Of a stretch of DNA of 64,000 nucleotides, positions 11,241 to 23,077 are shown in pieces (position 1 is the first letter of the stretch; the number at the start of each line of letters is the position of its first letter). Origin of the DNA: Branchinecta lynchi (taxonomy: Eukaryota > Arthropoda > Branchiopoda > Anostraca > Branchinectidae); assembly GCA_023053575.1 (NCBI GenBank), contig JAKZAP010000013.1, positions 5,776,001 to 5,840,000 on the forward strand. Direction: 5' to 3'. A program made the translations under genes and the position numbers. The notes below the pieces were generated by a model. It was given only the letters and a program-made list of their open reading frames with translations. It did no database searches and was not told where the DNA came from.

Positions 11241-11976
11241 CTAAAGGCCCATTCACAACGGATTTTTAGCTACTCGGTACCAGCCAGTTCCGGAAATCGC
11301 TCTGAGACCGAGAATTAGCTGGGTTTCTGCCGTTTGCTATTGATATTAGTGCCAATTTCGGATACCAGCTAGTCTCGCACCCAAGTTGAAATCAGTTCAA
11401 CTTTTGAGGGTATTAGCCAATCAGATTATTTTGGGGAGTTTTGCGGAATATCCTGATTGGCTAGTTTCAAACCAAGCCGGACCGATAAAATCACATCCAC
11501 TCTTTGCTGTCTTGAAAACCGAAAGTGAATTTAGGTCATTGTTATTCGGTCTGACGTGGTTCAGCATTAGCCAATCGGAACATTCCTGAGTATTCTCCTA
11601 AACAAGGCCGTATCCAGGGGGGGGGGGTTAGGGGGTTGACCCCCCCCCCCCCGAAACATGCAAAAATCATCATTTCATAGGCTTTTCCCTCTGATCTATG
11701 TCTTTTCTGTCCGACCCACAGGCAAACCCCCCCCCGGAAGGCACCCCCCCCCCCCGAAATAAATTCCTGGATACGGGCCTGCTCCTAAGTAATGTGATTG
11801 GCTAGTACCCTCAAAAGTTGAACTGATTTCAACTTGGGTGCGAGACTAGCTGGTACCCGAAACTGGCACCAATATCAATTGCGAACGGTAGAAACCCAGC
11901 TAACTCTCGGTCTCAGAGCGATTTCCGGAACTGGCTGGTACCGAGTAGCTAAATCACGGTGTGAATGGGCCTTTAG
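11241..11976. mobile_element. foldback/MITE with about 180-bp terminal inverted repeats (family 7)
   Basis: The left arm (CTAAAGGCCCATTCAC ... TCAACTTTTGAGGGTA) is repeated in complement on the right (TACCCTCAAAAGTTGA ... GTGAATGGGCCTTTAG), with few differences. The open frames here come from the arms. A family 8 element is nested in the centre. Confidence 0.9.
11605..11781. mobile_element. poly-G/C-bearing MITE (family 8), nested copy
   Basis: Ends AGGCCGTATCCAGGG and CCTGGATACGGGCCT. Next to the ends lie runs of 10-13 G or C. The centre has CATAGGCTTTTCCCTCTGAT, also found at 42.2 kb in complement. Confidence 0.85.
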
Positions 11977-13177
11977 CTAGGCATAGGGCGACCCCTTCAT
12001 CGGCATGAAGGGCTAGTCATCAAGAGTATAGAAAACATATAAGACACCAATTTTAATCTTCGGCCAGGTGACAGGATAAAAGGTTAAGCGGTGGTTGGGC
12101 TGGTTGGATTGTTTATTTCATGGATACAGATTGTGTACCATCGCAGATGATTGGTGCTACGATACTGTAGTCAGACGGGACAGGTGGAGGGAGCTACTGG
12201 GAGCATGAGACAGGTTTTCGGGGTTTTACACCAATGGTTAACGTTGCAGCAGTCCGATGCAAACGTGTATGTTGGCTTTTCGGGAAACTGAAACCGCAAC
12301 GACAGTATACATACAACATATGTAATGTCAAGGTAATTCGCGTGAAGTTTGAAGCTTCGCGTAAAATAAGCGTCAAGAAATATGACAGGGCCCAACTCCG
12401 CTCGGCCACTTTCTTGAAGTATTTACGTACAAATATCTACATGACCTAAAGCACGTATACGTGGCACCCGACAATGTGTATGTGTAATCACTTGAATCTC
12501 GTACTAAAATAAACATAAGGAGGAGGAATTTCAAAATTTTAACTTCGGCATAGTAGTTGCGACTTTACACTTCGTAGATTCGAGCGCAACTTAAAAGCCG
12601 GCAAAGAGTGTGGTCACTAAATTACATACATCATCGAAAGCGTTATTTGTATCAAATGAGCGCGGCCGCGCTCTCTGCCAACTCTTCAGGCGCGTTCGAT
12701 TCTACGCAGCGAAAAGTACTATACCGAAGCAGTTTTTTTTTTATTTCTCTTTCTTTTGGTTTCTAGACCCAAGTTATTACATATGCAGGTTGTCCTGTTT
12801 CCCTCACCGAGAAAACTAAACGATCAATGAGACATCGACCTATCGCCCGAAAACGCAACCATATACGTTCAGAGAGTTTCTTTGTTCTTTTTATACCAGG
12901 ATTCACTGCTGAACTCACTCATACATCCCCAGCTGTGCACCACTTCCCATTTGTTTCCGGGAGTCGCGGGCCGATTAACTTTTCCAGTTTGAAAGAGAAG
13001 TTATAAAGCCGCAAACTTTAACCAAAGAAAACAGCTTTTCTACAGAATTAGGAAAAAAAGGCCATCTGTTACTTACAAGTTACATGCAAGGCCTGCATGC
13101 AGCAAAAAGGAAAAAAGAAAATATTAGACATGCCGCTAAACGGATTACGAAGCTTAGTCACGAAGGACGAAACAACA

Positions 13178-13542
13178 ATAGTTGCGTTTCTGCAGATACC
13201 ATGGTATCTGTTACCAGAGTAACTGGATCTGCAATTAGTCGTTTTTGCAGTAACCGTGGTATCTGATATACGGTTGCTCTGAAAAAAACGAACAATTGCC
13301 GAAATTGCGCTTTCCTAAGTCAACCCAAACGAAAAACTGATATTCAAACACCTCACTAGTGCCAAACTTCTTTCCCACCAATCTGACAAAAATTATCTGA
13401 ATATCAGATACCACGATAGCTGGCAGATACCACGATAAGTACAAAAACGCCTTTTGACCGTGGTATCAGATACCACGATAACTGCAAAACGACTTTAGAC
13501 CGTGGTATCAGATACCATGGTATCTGCAAAAACGCAACTAAT
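13178..13542. mobile_element. foldback element with repeated GATACCATGGTATC palindromes
   Basis: The left end TAGTTGCGTTTCTGCAGATA is complementary to TATCTGCAAAAACGCAACTA at the right. Between lie at least six copies of a TGGTATCTGATACCACG-type unit, each itself palindromic. Confidence 0.82.
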
Positions 13543-15069
13543 ATACTGAGTAGCAAAGCAGCGGTTCCAGAAACAGTATTGTAGAACTGCTGATTCGCTT
13601 CTCATGGTAACAACCTGACATGGACCCCTGCCAAGAACGACCGAAATATCGCTGACGAACATCGTAGCTGACTCTTCCGTTTCGAGAAATATTTAATACG
13701 GTACTGTAGTCGTTCTCCACTCGATGGATTGCGCCCTCCCAGACACCTGGTATATATACGAGACCGAGCACCTGGGTGCACATTAAAAAAACGAATCCAC
13801 GACGCCTCGTCTTTAGTGCTATAATTCTCTCGGAAACGATGCGCGAATACTTACGAACACTTTCTGGTCTGACCTCGCAAAGGGCATGGCATAGAGGTTG
13901 CAGATACCTTTCTAATGTGAGAGCCGAACTCGAGCAAAAAAGCTGAGGAACATAAATGGAGCAAGTTCGAAGTACAAAGCTGAGATAACAAATGTCAAGC
14001 CACGAAAAACGACTGAGGCTTGCATAAGGAATTTATCTGGTTTCAGGTATAAAAGCACATGCTACAGTAGATTCAGTTTCTGATCCAATTTTCTAACGTA
14101 GCCAACTTGACTTCTTTGAAACTTTGCTGTATTTAAATTGTCTGTTACAAACCCATCCCAGCTGTTTTAACCGTGCGCGGACCCTGTAGTCTTTGGTAAG
14201 ACGACACGGTGGAACCTGTATAATCAATGAGCTCCTTCGGAATGCACCAGACGTGGCTGATGTCCTAGACCGACAAATCGGTCTAGGGGCGTTCAGAGTG
14301 AAACATCGGAAGTTCAAAATGTCAGAAATGAGAACAGATGGAATGATTAGGGCATCAGTAATATAGGTATGACAGGTCCTTTAAGAAAGCGTCGGCAAAT
14401 TTTCAACGTTCTGGCCCAAATGCTTCAAATAAAAAAAAAAACGGTACCAAACCAGTTTTGCGCGAACATTATCTTGTTATCTATCCAGTTCTTAGCCTAC
14501 TGTGCGGTATGGAAATAATGTATGAGAGCTGCTTTTAAGCCTCAAGGACTCTCATCTATGCATCGGCCGAACTAGTATCTCTTCTTTCTGCTTACCAAAA
14601 ATCAGATCAGGAAAAAGCTATGTAGGAATGGGGATGGAGTCCGAAAAATCCCAAATCTGGTCTGGATAATATGCAGTAACGGGAATTAGTATTAAAGAAT
14701 TACGAAATAGTAATTATTGTATTAATAAAACAAGGCACTGTTACCGTGACACATAAACCACAAACCCTTTTCTGAATCCAGAATTCAAGTTCGGAGCCTC
14801 GAAGTGAATTTTTTTTCATTTCATTTCATATTGCAATTATTTATATTTTTAATATTGTCTATTTTCGATGAAAAACACTAGGGTAGTCTTAAAAAGAAAG
14901 TAAAATAGGCACAATTAGTGCTGCTTTCCCAGTCCCTTCAAAAGGATTCACATTCGATCCTTTTAGCCCGCCTCCCATGCCACTGCAGAAGTAACCCGTC
15001 TAGGAAATATAAACAAAGAGAATAAATAAATAAAACAAAGAGAAACAAAGTAAGGTAAGGGCAGCTTAC

Positions 15070-15204
15070 CAGTGCGACGAAGAATCCTAGCGCGATGAAC
15101 AAGACCGCGTACCAGTGGTCTTCTATCCAAACTTTGAGAGACGCTAAGCTTTCGTCCGACAACAATAGGCGGCGCAGAGTAGCAAGAGGCCCGGAAGGGT
15201 CAAC
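15070..15204 (-). CDS. ADAM10: ADAM10/Kuzbanian exon f: stalk and most of the transmembrane helix
   Basis: This 135-nt, phase-0 exon (45 codons, residues 254-298) lies between a CATCCTTTTTAG acceptor and a GTAAGC donor. It begins VDPSGPLATLRRLLLSDESL and continues KVWIEDHWYAVLFIALG to FFVAL. Trp284 and Tyr285 start a hydrophobic span that the next exon completes with VAVVKVF before the stop-transfer FGKR. The HWYAV motif at the outer membrane face is shared with ADAM10/Kuzbanian. An R2 repeat begins only about 28 bp outside the acceptor, so the branch point must lie within that gap or in repeat DNA. The open frame continuing to 14938 is intronic readthrough. Confidence 0.95.
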
Positions 15205-15231
15205 CTAAAAAGGATGATTAAACTTGAGATA

Positions 15232-16213
15232 AACAAGACCAAAGGTGTCGATGGGATCCCAAAAATCTAATATTTGATTCAGACAAATGGGCCTTGTCTT
15301 CGCCAGATCCTGTCTTCGCCAGGCTAATTATCAGAGAAACCAAGTTCAGATATACCTCTATAAGCCATATCTATTTTGACGATACTGACCAAGACTTCCT
15401 ACTTTACTTCTGCCAAGTTTCCGGTTTCGTCCGAAACATCTAATCAACTTTAAATAAGACTTTGACTTAAAAAAAAAAATCCGGTTACAACCGGATTCCG
15501 CACTAATTATATGTCCGGATTAAAAATTATTGTCCTATACAGACTCAGCCTCTCTTCTTACCCCTTAATCTGTCATCTAATCAAACTTTTGCTTTTAACA
15601 AATTTTCCGGTTTTGGCCGGATCCCGGTCGAACTAGTTCTTCGGCGAGAAAATGGTTTTCACCATCGTGTTCAGCATGTCTTTTCACCTCAAATCGAAAA
15701 TATAATCAACTTCAAATGAAACTTTTACTTTTAACCAACTTTCTGGTTTTCACCGGATTCCAGACGAACTCCTAGTTCGCCGAGAAAGTGATTTTCACCA
15801 TCGTGTTCAGCATGTTTTCTTACCCCTAAATCAAAACATTTAATCAACTTAAAATACAAATTTTACTTTTAACCAACTTTCCGGTTTTCACCGGATTCTG
15901 GACGAACTACTTATCCAGCGAGTAAATGGTTTTCACTATCGACCTCAGCATGCCTTCTTACCTCATAATAGACTATCACATTAGCTGTTTAAAACAATGT
16001 TGCTTATCCCTTAATTTTAACCCCCTCCCCCACCCCTAAATGCAGGGCTACAGAGCCCATCTACGAACTTGATCTTACCCTTGACCCAATGAATCCTCAC
16101 ACCAAGTTTCATCAAAATATCTCATTTCCTTCGAGAGTTATTTGCTCACAGACAGACGGACATTTTTGCGATGTCATAGGTATCCCTCCACTTGCGTTTT
16201 GGGATCCCAAAAA
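15232..16213 (+). mobile_element. R2 repeat copy a
   Basis: The left end is AAACAAGACC, then GATGGGATCCCAAAAA. The body is degenerate units of about 120 bp (TTTTCCGG ... GGATTCCGG ... TTTTCACCATCGTGTTCAGC). Then come CACCAAGTTTCATC, ACAGACGGACA and the end CGTTTTGGGATCCCAAAAA. No intact protein frame. It starts about 28 bp from exon f. Confidence 0.85.
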
Positions 16214-16878
16214 GGAGACACGAAGTAGTAAAGCATTTATTACCGGTATTTTTCACCCGTAAAGAAGAAGAAAAAGGAGAGAAAATGATGGCACAACATA
16301 GATAAATACACATGCCATTTTACAGAACATTTACTGAGTTACACAATCAAAAACTGTACACGTTTCAGGGATTATTCCGTTTCGCCTGGAAATTTGAAAT
16401 CACTCGATTCAATGCTATACAGTTCCAGGAGGACACAAAAAACTGTTTCAGAAAAAAGAAAAAAAGAGGACAGTAACCTTGCCAAGAGGGCCGAAATATC
16501 GAAGGAGCAAATTTTACCTGACTTATTCTTTTAGCGCTATTCTTTGTCTATAGAAATGCAGTCTGTATTTTTTTTTTAAGGACCCCTCTTGCTTATTCTG
16601 CCTTTTATATTATCTCTATTTGTGGGAGTATAGGCTTTGAAATCCACACCTTCCACCATTGTTTCGTTTCCTAAAATTTTGTAGCGCTTTTTTGACCAAA
16701 CCAAGTTTTGCCAGTCAGTCAACCAAACTTCGCCGAAATCTTCAAGGTCCGCCGAGAACTCTTTCACAAATAATGACATCAGAAGCTTCAAAGTGTTGTT
16801 TTCTTTTTAGAAGGCATAGTAGACCATCAGACCGATCCTCTGTTTCTGGCTTCTTTTCTTTTGCTTGGTTTTCCCACT

Positions 16879-18143
16879 TTTTGGAATCCCAAAACGTAAG
16901 TGGAGGGATACCTATGACATCGCAAAAGTTGTCCGTCTGTCCGTCCGTCTGTAAGCACGATAACTCTCGAAGGGAATGAGATATTTTGATGAAACTTGGT
17001 GTGAGGATTCGTTGGGTCGCCGGACCAGTCAAGTTCGTAGATGGGCTTTGTAGCCCTACATTTAGGGGTGGGGGAGGGGTTTCAAATTAAGGGGCAAACA
17101 AAATATTTTGAAACAGCTAATATGATAGTCGATTATGGGGTAAGAAGACATGCTGAACACGACGGTGAAACCCGATTGTCATCGGACAAGTAGTTCGCCC
17201 GGAATCCGGCCAAAACCGGAAAGTTTGTTGAAAGTAAAAGTTTTATTTGAAGTTGATTAGATGTTCGATTTGGGGGTAGGAAGACATGCTGAAGACGATG
17301 GTGAAAACTATTTTCTCGACGGACAAGTATTTCGCCCGGAATCCGGCCCAAACCGGAAAGTTTGTTGAAAGTAAAAGTTTTATTTGAAGTTGATTAGATG
17401 TTCGATTTAGAGGTAGGAAGATATGCTGAACTATGGTGAAAACTATTTTCTCGACGGACAAGTATTTCGACCGGAATCCGGCCCAAACCGGAAAGTTTGT
17501 CAAAATTAAAAGTTTTATTTGGAGTTGATTAGATGTTCGATTTAGGGCAAGAAGACATGCTGAACACTTATGTGAAAAAAATTTTCTACCAGGACATGTA
17601 GTTCGCCCGATATCCGGCCAAAACCGGAAAACTGTTGGAAGTTAAAGTTTTATTTCTAGTTGATTAGATAAGCGATTTAGGGGTAAGAAGAGACGCTGAG
17701 TCCCTGTATGACAATCATATTTTACCCGGACATATAGTTCGACCCGAATCCGGCTGGAATCGGAAAATTTTTTATAAGCTAAATTCTTATTTGAAGTTGA
17801 TTAGATGTTCATTACTGGGGAAAGAAGATACCCTGATTTCGTCTTTGAGCTTTCTTTTTTTGCCGGACAAGTAGTTCTGGAGTTCGGCCGAAACCGGGAA
17901 ATTGACAGAAGTGGTAGGAAGTTTTTGTCAAAACAGATATGACTTATAGGGGTAAACACACATGCTGAATTCATATCTGAACTTGGTTTTCTCAGGTGAT
18001 TAGGTATTTGGCTTTAATCTGTTTCTGAATTTTAATTGTAAAAATGTTCAAGGAGTCTGGCGATGACTGGATCTGGCTAAGACAAGACCCAGTTCTCTGG
18101 ATCAGATATTTTTGGGATCCCATCGAAACCTTTGGTCTTGTTA
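16879..18143 (-). mobile_element. R2 repeat copy b
   Basis: Same architecture in reverse: TTGGAATCCCAAAACG at 16.88 kb, a CCGTCTGTCCGTCCG run, about eight internal units, and GGGATCCCATCGAAACC then TTTGGTCTTGTT at 18.1 kb. Internal units diverge more toward the 18-kb end. Confidence 0.88.
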
Positions 18144-18761
18144 ACAACGGCGCGCTAAGTTTTCAAATATTTTGCGTTGTCAGAGAGTGGGAAAGCTTCA
18201 TATTTCACATATGAACTAATGGTGTTTCCGAAAAATGATGTTTCTGAGCCATTTCATTATGATACGATCATTTCTAGCAATAGCTGTTCTTCAAGTAGAC
18301 ACTATACATTGTATGTGTCTATAACCAGTGTCACAGTATATAAACTGTGAAGGCACTGTGAACAGCATAATGCTCCCCAGGGAGCATTACGCGTGATTAC
18401 AGTAGACTAATTACGAAACAGACAAAGGGTGCGTTATTTAGTTGGCGTTCGAGGCTTGGAATTTAAAACTAGGTTACTTGTTTGCTGTAAATTTCGAACA
18501 AATGTACTTTGTATCTACTTTACCCTGGATCACCCCTTTCGTTTCGCCAGACAGCTCTGAGTTTAGGTAATCTTGGGATCGCAAAAGGGCACTTTTAAGA
18601 CACAGCAGAAAGAACAGAAGACACAGCAGAAGGCAGAGCCGAAATCCAAATCGTTTTAGTTTAACTGAAAAGCCAGATTATCTTCTATCTGAATATATTG
18701 CATTATTTTGAGCACAATTTGCTCTCGTATGACGCTGAGAATAAGGACGGCTTTTCGACCA

Positions 18762-19040
18762 GAGCCTCGTTTTTGTTGCAATAGCGCTGCCGCATCGCTG
18801 TCGCAGCACTTCTTTGCTTTTGCACAATATGCATTTTTGGATTCACTTTCTTCTTGGTTCAAGCGGCAGCGCTGCAGCATCTTGCAGGGAAGCACGGACT
18901 TGGTCGATGAGCAAGTCCGTGATTCTCGAGAAGCGCTGCCGTCTTCCTCGGAAGCGCTGCAGTGCAAAAACGGATGTAGAAAGAATCAGTCCGGAATCGG
19001 CCGAGAAGTGGACCTGCAGCATGCAACAAAAACGAGGCTC
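18762..19040. mobile_element. foldback MITE with GAGCCTCGTTTTTGTTGCA ends
   Basis: A 279-bp element with ends GAGCCTCGTTTTTGTTGCA and the exact complement. The interior is rich in GCGCTGC and GCTGCAG motifs. Open frames on both strands here come from the repeat. Confidence 0.82.
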
Positions 19041-19142
19041 AGATCAAACTCACAATTACACCGCGCTATTTGAATTTGATCGAGGATGTGTTTTTCTCTT
19101 CTGTACGAGAAAACTAAAGACACTACCAAGATCTGGAAGCAA

Positions 19143-19250
19143 AACGGGGAAGGAAACAAACCTGTAATCATTAAGATTTAAGATTACAGTTTAAGATTAC
19201 AGGTTTGTTTCCTTCCCCGTTTAAGATTACAGGTTTGTTTACTTCCCCGA
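19143..19250. repeat. short inverted and direct repeat
   Basis: GGGGAAGGAAACAAACCTGT is followed after about 30 bp by its complement. TTTAAGATTACAGGTTTGTT then recurs as a direct repeat. Confidence 0.75.
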
Positions 19251-19271
19251 AGTTGAACCAGAGGATTGACA

Positions 19272-19345
19272 GCCTGACGAGGACCCTTGCCAAGAAGGGC
19301 CGAATTATCGCTGATGAAGAATCATAGATGACGTATCCGTTGTAA
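19272..19345 (+). repeat. hammerhead-like core motif, best of four dispersed copies
   Basis: CCTGACGA is followed by a stem GGACCCTT ... AAGGGCC and then GAAT. Related blocks are at 13614-13660, 16471-16502 and 60012-60042, two of them with GAAA. The layout CTGANGA, stem II, GAAA is the hammerhead ribozyme core known from retroelements. Activity is not shown. Confidence 0.4.
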
Positions 19346-19429
19346 ACATTGTTTGGATACACAGGCATATAATTCCTCTACATTCCAAGTTTCGTTCAAA
19401 TCGTCCAACTTGTTTGACACCTATGCTAG

Positions 19430-19865
19430 CAAGGTCATCTCCGGGACTCTCATCCGAACTCCTCCCCACAGTGGCTTAATACGACTCAGAAACATAAACT
19501 TCGCATCTCCGACTCTTTCTCGTCCATCAAGTGTGACAGGAATCGGAGAATAGCCTATCAGCAAATTTCCGGTTCCCGCTTCACCCCCCCCCCCCCCCTA
19601 CCTTGGCCGGATCCAGTCCGGACGCCAAATAACAAATCAAGACCGCATAAAGTAGGTACTGTCCTACGGATTTGGATTTGTGCATGTCAAAAAGCCCCCC
19701 CCCCCCGCTCCCACGATCGTGGCTTTTATGTGGTTCGGACGTGTATATTGCTTGTCTAGGTCTACAGTTCTTACCACCCATAAAGTTTCACTCGAATCGG
19801 ACCACCCGTTCGCAACTTACGGAAGTCAGTGATTTCCGGATTCCTCTTCCCTCAACTCCCTAAAA
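19430..19865 (+). repeat. R1 repeat fragments
   Basis: Contains CGGATCCAGTCCGGAC, CACCCATAAAGTTTCACTCG and GATTTCCGGATTCCTC modules of R1, with C runs at 19583-19600 and 19696-19706. Confidence 0.65.
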
Positions 19866-20369
19866 TGATATTCAGGTCCTAGAACACAAATTTTCCTAGG
19901 GCATTGTGCGGGATCCTTAAAGGACACCTGAACAATGAAACCATACTTGAACACACCATGGAGAATGCATTTACAGACATGGCCACGGAGAGCATTCTTC
20001 TCCTGAGCGTGACGTTTTTAAAATAGGGATGTTCGTTTCTGGAGGTTTGCACATGCCGACTCCAAGACAAAAAGCGCAATTCATTCAAATCTTGTACAGC
20101 GCTTGCCGGATTGTATTGGAATTTCTTCTAGATATACGCTTGGGCTTCACTGGTTACAAAATATGTCAGAAGAAGGGTTGATTGGAGACATTTGTTCGTT
20201 TCTATTTTGTTCGGTACATAAATAAGGACAGATGCAAAATGGAGCAACATCATAGCTTGGAAACACTATTTCGTATTTGGATTGGGTTTTCTGCAGGCAA
20301 TGTTAACGGAAGTCATACAGATAGGGATGACACTTGGTACTCTTCATTCAGGTGTCTTTTAAGTCACTA

Positions 20370-20857
20370 ATATGCCTGCAAAGTTTCATCGTCCTTAGAA
20401 CATCTGGAACTAATCTAACTGGCGATCACTGGAACTCAGGGAAACCCCCTCCATCTACACCCACAGGGCTTCGACACGATCTGGCTCCGTCAATGAAGGC
20501 TTAATGCGTGTTCTCGCCCGCCATGTTCCATCTCAATCCCTCGACTTAGCCCTAAGCATTTATAAAGTTTTCCGTTGCCCCCTCCACCCACAAGTATTGA
20601 GTCCGACCCGGACTTGACATGGAACATCTGAGACGATAGCTCTTTCCACTTGCCAAGTTTCATTTAAAACCAATCCCCCGTTCAAAAGCTGCCCATGCTA
20701 CTAGATTACGGACTCACCATCACTCCACTCCTCCCACGATGGTCGGACTGAGGAAACAACTATTCACAAGTCAGTGTGTTCGGGTCACTGACAGGCCTAC
20801 TAAGTTTGATCGTCCTAGCACATCAGGAAGTACCGAACTCGCGCGACGCCCCCCACC
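20370..20857 (+). repeat. R1 repeat, truncated copy
   Basis: Carries ATGCCTGCAAAGTTTCATCG, GAAACCCCCTCCATCTACAC and GACCCGGACTTGACATGGAA modules. It lacks both terminal hairpins and runs into a family 9 element. Confidence 0.7.
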
Positions 20858-20858
20858 C

Positions 20859-21137
20859 CCCACCCCCATCCCGATGTTGTCGGACAGTCGGTAAAGAATT
20901 GCGGTCCCAATTTTTGTAAAAACAGTAAATAAATTTCTTGGAAACAGTCAACTTTTCTTCAGAACAGTCGAGATTCGTAAAAATTGTCAATTTTTTCTTA
21001 AAAACAGTCGATTTTCCCCCAAAACAGTAATTTTTTCGAAAAAAAAAACAACAAAAACAGTCGGTAAAAACGACCAGCCAGTCCGTATGTACCTTGTCCC
21101 CCCCCCCCCAACACTTTGGCTAGTAATGCCTCTGTCT
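20859..21137. mobile_element. family 9 MITE (AAAACAGTC-rich)
   Basis: Repeated AAAACAGTCG motifs separated by T- or A-runs, ending in a C run and TTTGGCTAGTAATGCCTCTG. The same modules occur at 47905-48052 and 50236-50372. Confidence 0.65.
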
Positions 21138-21202
21138 AAGAATAATATAAAAGGCAGAATAAGCAAAAGGGATCCTTCAAGTAGATTTTCGTATTTCAGC
21201 CC

Positions 21203-21390
21203 TATTGGTCATATTCCGGTTCAGCGCTCCAAGCGGACTAGTTTCTGTTAATCCCCCTATGCCTCACCGTCAGCACTTGGATTAGACATGGTAAAAACAG
21301 ATCCACAGGTTAGTGAGTGGAAAACCTGTAATTAGCGTGACAGGTAATGGGAGTCTTGCATATCTCAGCAGTGAAAGTGACCCACTACCC
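21203..21390. mobile_element. MITE family 5, left part, interrupted
   Basis: It carries CATATTCCGGTTCAGCGCTC and the ACTAGTTTCTGTTAATCCCC arm, then breaks at a family 6 insertion at 21393. Confidence 0.8.
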
Positions 21391-21392
21391 TG

Positions 21393-21996
21393 CACTGTCA
21401 GAAGTTTCATAACAGATAGCGTATAAAACTTTCAAGAATAATACCTTTTCTCTTAGAAATAAAGTTTTTTTTTTGTTTTTTTTTTAATAATTAAAGCCTC
21501 GTAGTATCTTTTCTGTTCTTCCAGTCCAATATGAATTGGCCAGGTGACTACGCTTCCACTTACCCTCGGTGACGCCAACGGTCTTATCAACTTTTTTTTT
21601 CTTCTTTTCTTAACTTAAACACATGACCGGCCTATTTATTTAGCGTCACCTACACTTGCCTCTATCTCTCTCGAAGTTTATTTTTTTTTTCCTTCAATTC
21701 TTTCTAATCTTTACACTTCCATCCTATCTTTATTTATAAAATTAAATTAACAAAACTATATTCAATAACATTATTTACTCTTTCCACTATCTATACATTT
21801 CAATCATATTATACAATTTTAACGTGATTATCTGTGTTATGACCAATTAAGTTTACACTATTTCGTGCCTAGATCTCCAACAACACCTTCAATTGGTAAA
21901 AATACTAACGGTAACGAAAGTAACAGATAACATCCCAAAGTGTTATCTGTTGAAACCGCGCATCCTTCTGTTGTCGTTATGTAACTTCTGACAGTG
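21393..21996. mobile_element. MITE family 6, copy 2, interrupting a family 5 element
   Basis: It starts CACTGTCAGAAGTTTCATAA inside a family 5 element (21203-21390) and ends CTTCTGACAGTG. The interior is strongly T-rich and without coding signal. Its right end lies inside an inverted repeat described separately (21839-22068). Confidence 0.7.
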
Positions 21997-22068
21997 CAGT
22001 ATTTTTACCTACTGAAGGTGTTGTTGGAGATCTAGGCACGAAATAGTATAAACTTAATTGGTCATAAC
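21839..22068. repeat. long inverted repeat (about 70-bp arms)
   Basis: The arms 21839-21906 and 21999-22068 are near-perfect complements, including GATCTCCAACAACACCTTCA and its reverse complement. The loop holds a family 6 end. The right arm finishes about 100 bp from the exon e donor. Confidence 0.85.
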
Positions 22069-22172
22069 ACTTTATTTCTAAGTGAAAGGGTGTTATTCTT
22101 GAAAGTGTTATGCGCAATTCATTCTGTGAGTCGTGTTTGTCTTCCTACCATTTTGTATATGTTTTGACTCAC

Positions 22173-22287
22173 CTCTCGGCATCTTTGGAAAACGTCACAG
22201 TAACCATTGTAGTTATTACAAGGTGTCCCAGGTTTGGCGTTCATGTCTGGTACATCATAGGGTAACTTGTTCCACTCGAACGAACTC
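22173..22287 (-). CDS. ADAM10: ADAM10/Kuzbanian exon e: end of cysteine-rich domain
   Basis: This 115-nt exon runs from a GCTGTTTTTTCAG acceptor to a GTGAGT donor. Its first base completes Leu215; 38 further codons (residues 216-253) follow, ending in phase 0. It reads SSFEWNKLPYDVPDM, then AKPGTPCNNYNGYCDVFQRC and RE. PGTPC-N-x-Y-x-GYCDVF-x-RC is the conserved ADAM10 motif that closes the cysteine-rich region just before the stalk. The SSFEWN and DVPDM segments are insect-Kuzbanian-like. The longer open frame extending to 22499 is readthrough into intron. Confidence 0.96.
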
Positions 22288-22719
22288 CTGAAAAAACAGC
22301 TTGGTTTACAAAAGGAGTGGCTCAGTAAGGCATCATTGTTTTTTTTTTCATCGCCTGAGACTCCTGATGACAAATCGGTTGAAAAGCTTCGATGGTGGAC
22401 AAGCAACAGTGCGCATCCTGCCAGAAATCGGTTTGCTGAAATTCGATTCTTCGAGTCGAGAGTTTTTTCTTTCCAAGTTCTCGCATCCGAACTGCGCATC
22501 TCAGTTGCCTTGGGGACGGTGTTGACTAAATCTCAGCAATTATTCGCGGCCCGTGACGTCACACGATAAGTCTAAATTTTCCATACTAACGGAACTGGTG
22601 GTCCCTAGAACGGTTTATAAATGGGAACGCGTCCGGCGCCTCGCTGGCCGCTCGGCTCTATATATATAGATATAAATATATATTGTGCAATATTAATTTA
22701 ATCGATTGGCTGAGGCAGT

Positions 22720-23021
22720 GAGCGTGTTCCACCCCTCTAACAATAATAACTACTAGTTACTATTTTCATTCCAACCTCGTGAAAAGTTACTACGCTGACC
22801 GTTCCAACCTTGTCGAAATAGTAAAGTAACTATTTGCTTACCACGCTCGGAAGCGTGTAATTAACAAACGGTAATTACGAATCTCTGTGATGTGATTGGT
22901 GGGATTAGCTTATGGCACGATATTTTGCTGAAAATAGAAAAATACATTCCAGCTATGACGCCAAAAAGACAATTCGTGACGTCAAACGTAGTAACTACAG
23001 TAAGTAGGGTGGAACACGCTC
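22720..23021 (+). mobile_element. M1 MITE copy 3
   Basis: A 302-bp copy with GAGCGTGTTCCACCC and GGGTGGAACACGCTC ends. It lies just before the start of an R1 element at 23078. Confidence 0.92.
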
Positions 23022-23077
23022 AGAGTCAACCCTTTGGGACAGACGAGGTAGTTCTTCTGTTCTCCTGTCAAACTTAA

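Larger units (their letters stand above)
6858..15069 (-). other. intron f-g of ADAM10 (8.2 kb)
   Basis: Holds the exon g duplication, MITEs at 7142, 7798, 9068, 9603 and 10033, the nested family 7/8 element at 11241-11976 and the foldback at 13178. In 8120-9060, 10312-11240, 11977-13177 and 13661-15069 I see only A/T-rich DNA with short chance frames. Confidence 0.75.
15205..22172 (-). other. intron e-f of ADAM10 (7.0 kb)
   Basis: Dominated by two opposed R2 elements, a foldback MITE, R1 fragments and nested family 5, 6 and 9 elements. In 16276-16878 and 18144-18761 nothing recognisable was seen. Confidence 0.75.

Noticed and set aside
12171..12449. Three overlapping 71-74 codon frames on both strands
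   Set aside because: Short, mutually overlapping, no motif or splice context.
18656..19167. Overlapping 103-121 codon frames on both strands
   Set aside because: They cover the foldback MITE at 18762-19040 and its flanks.
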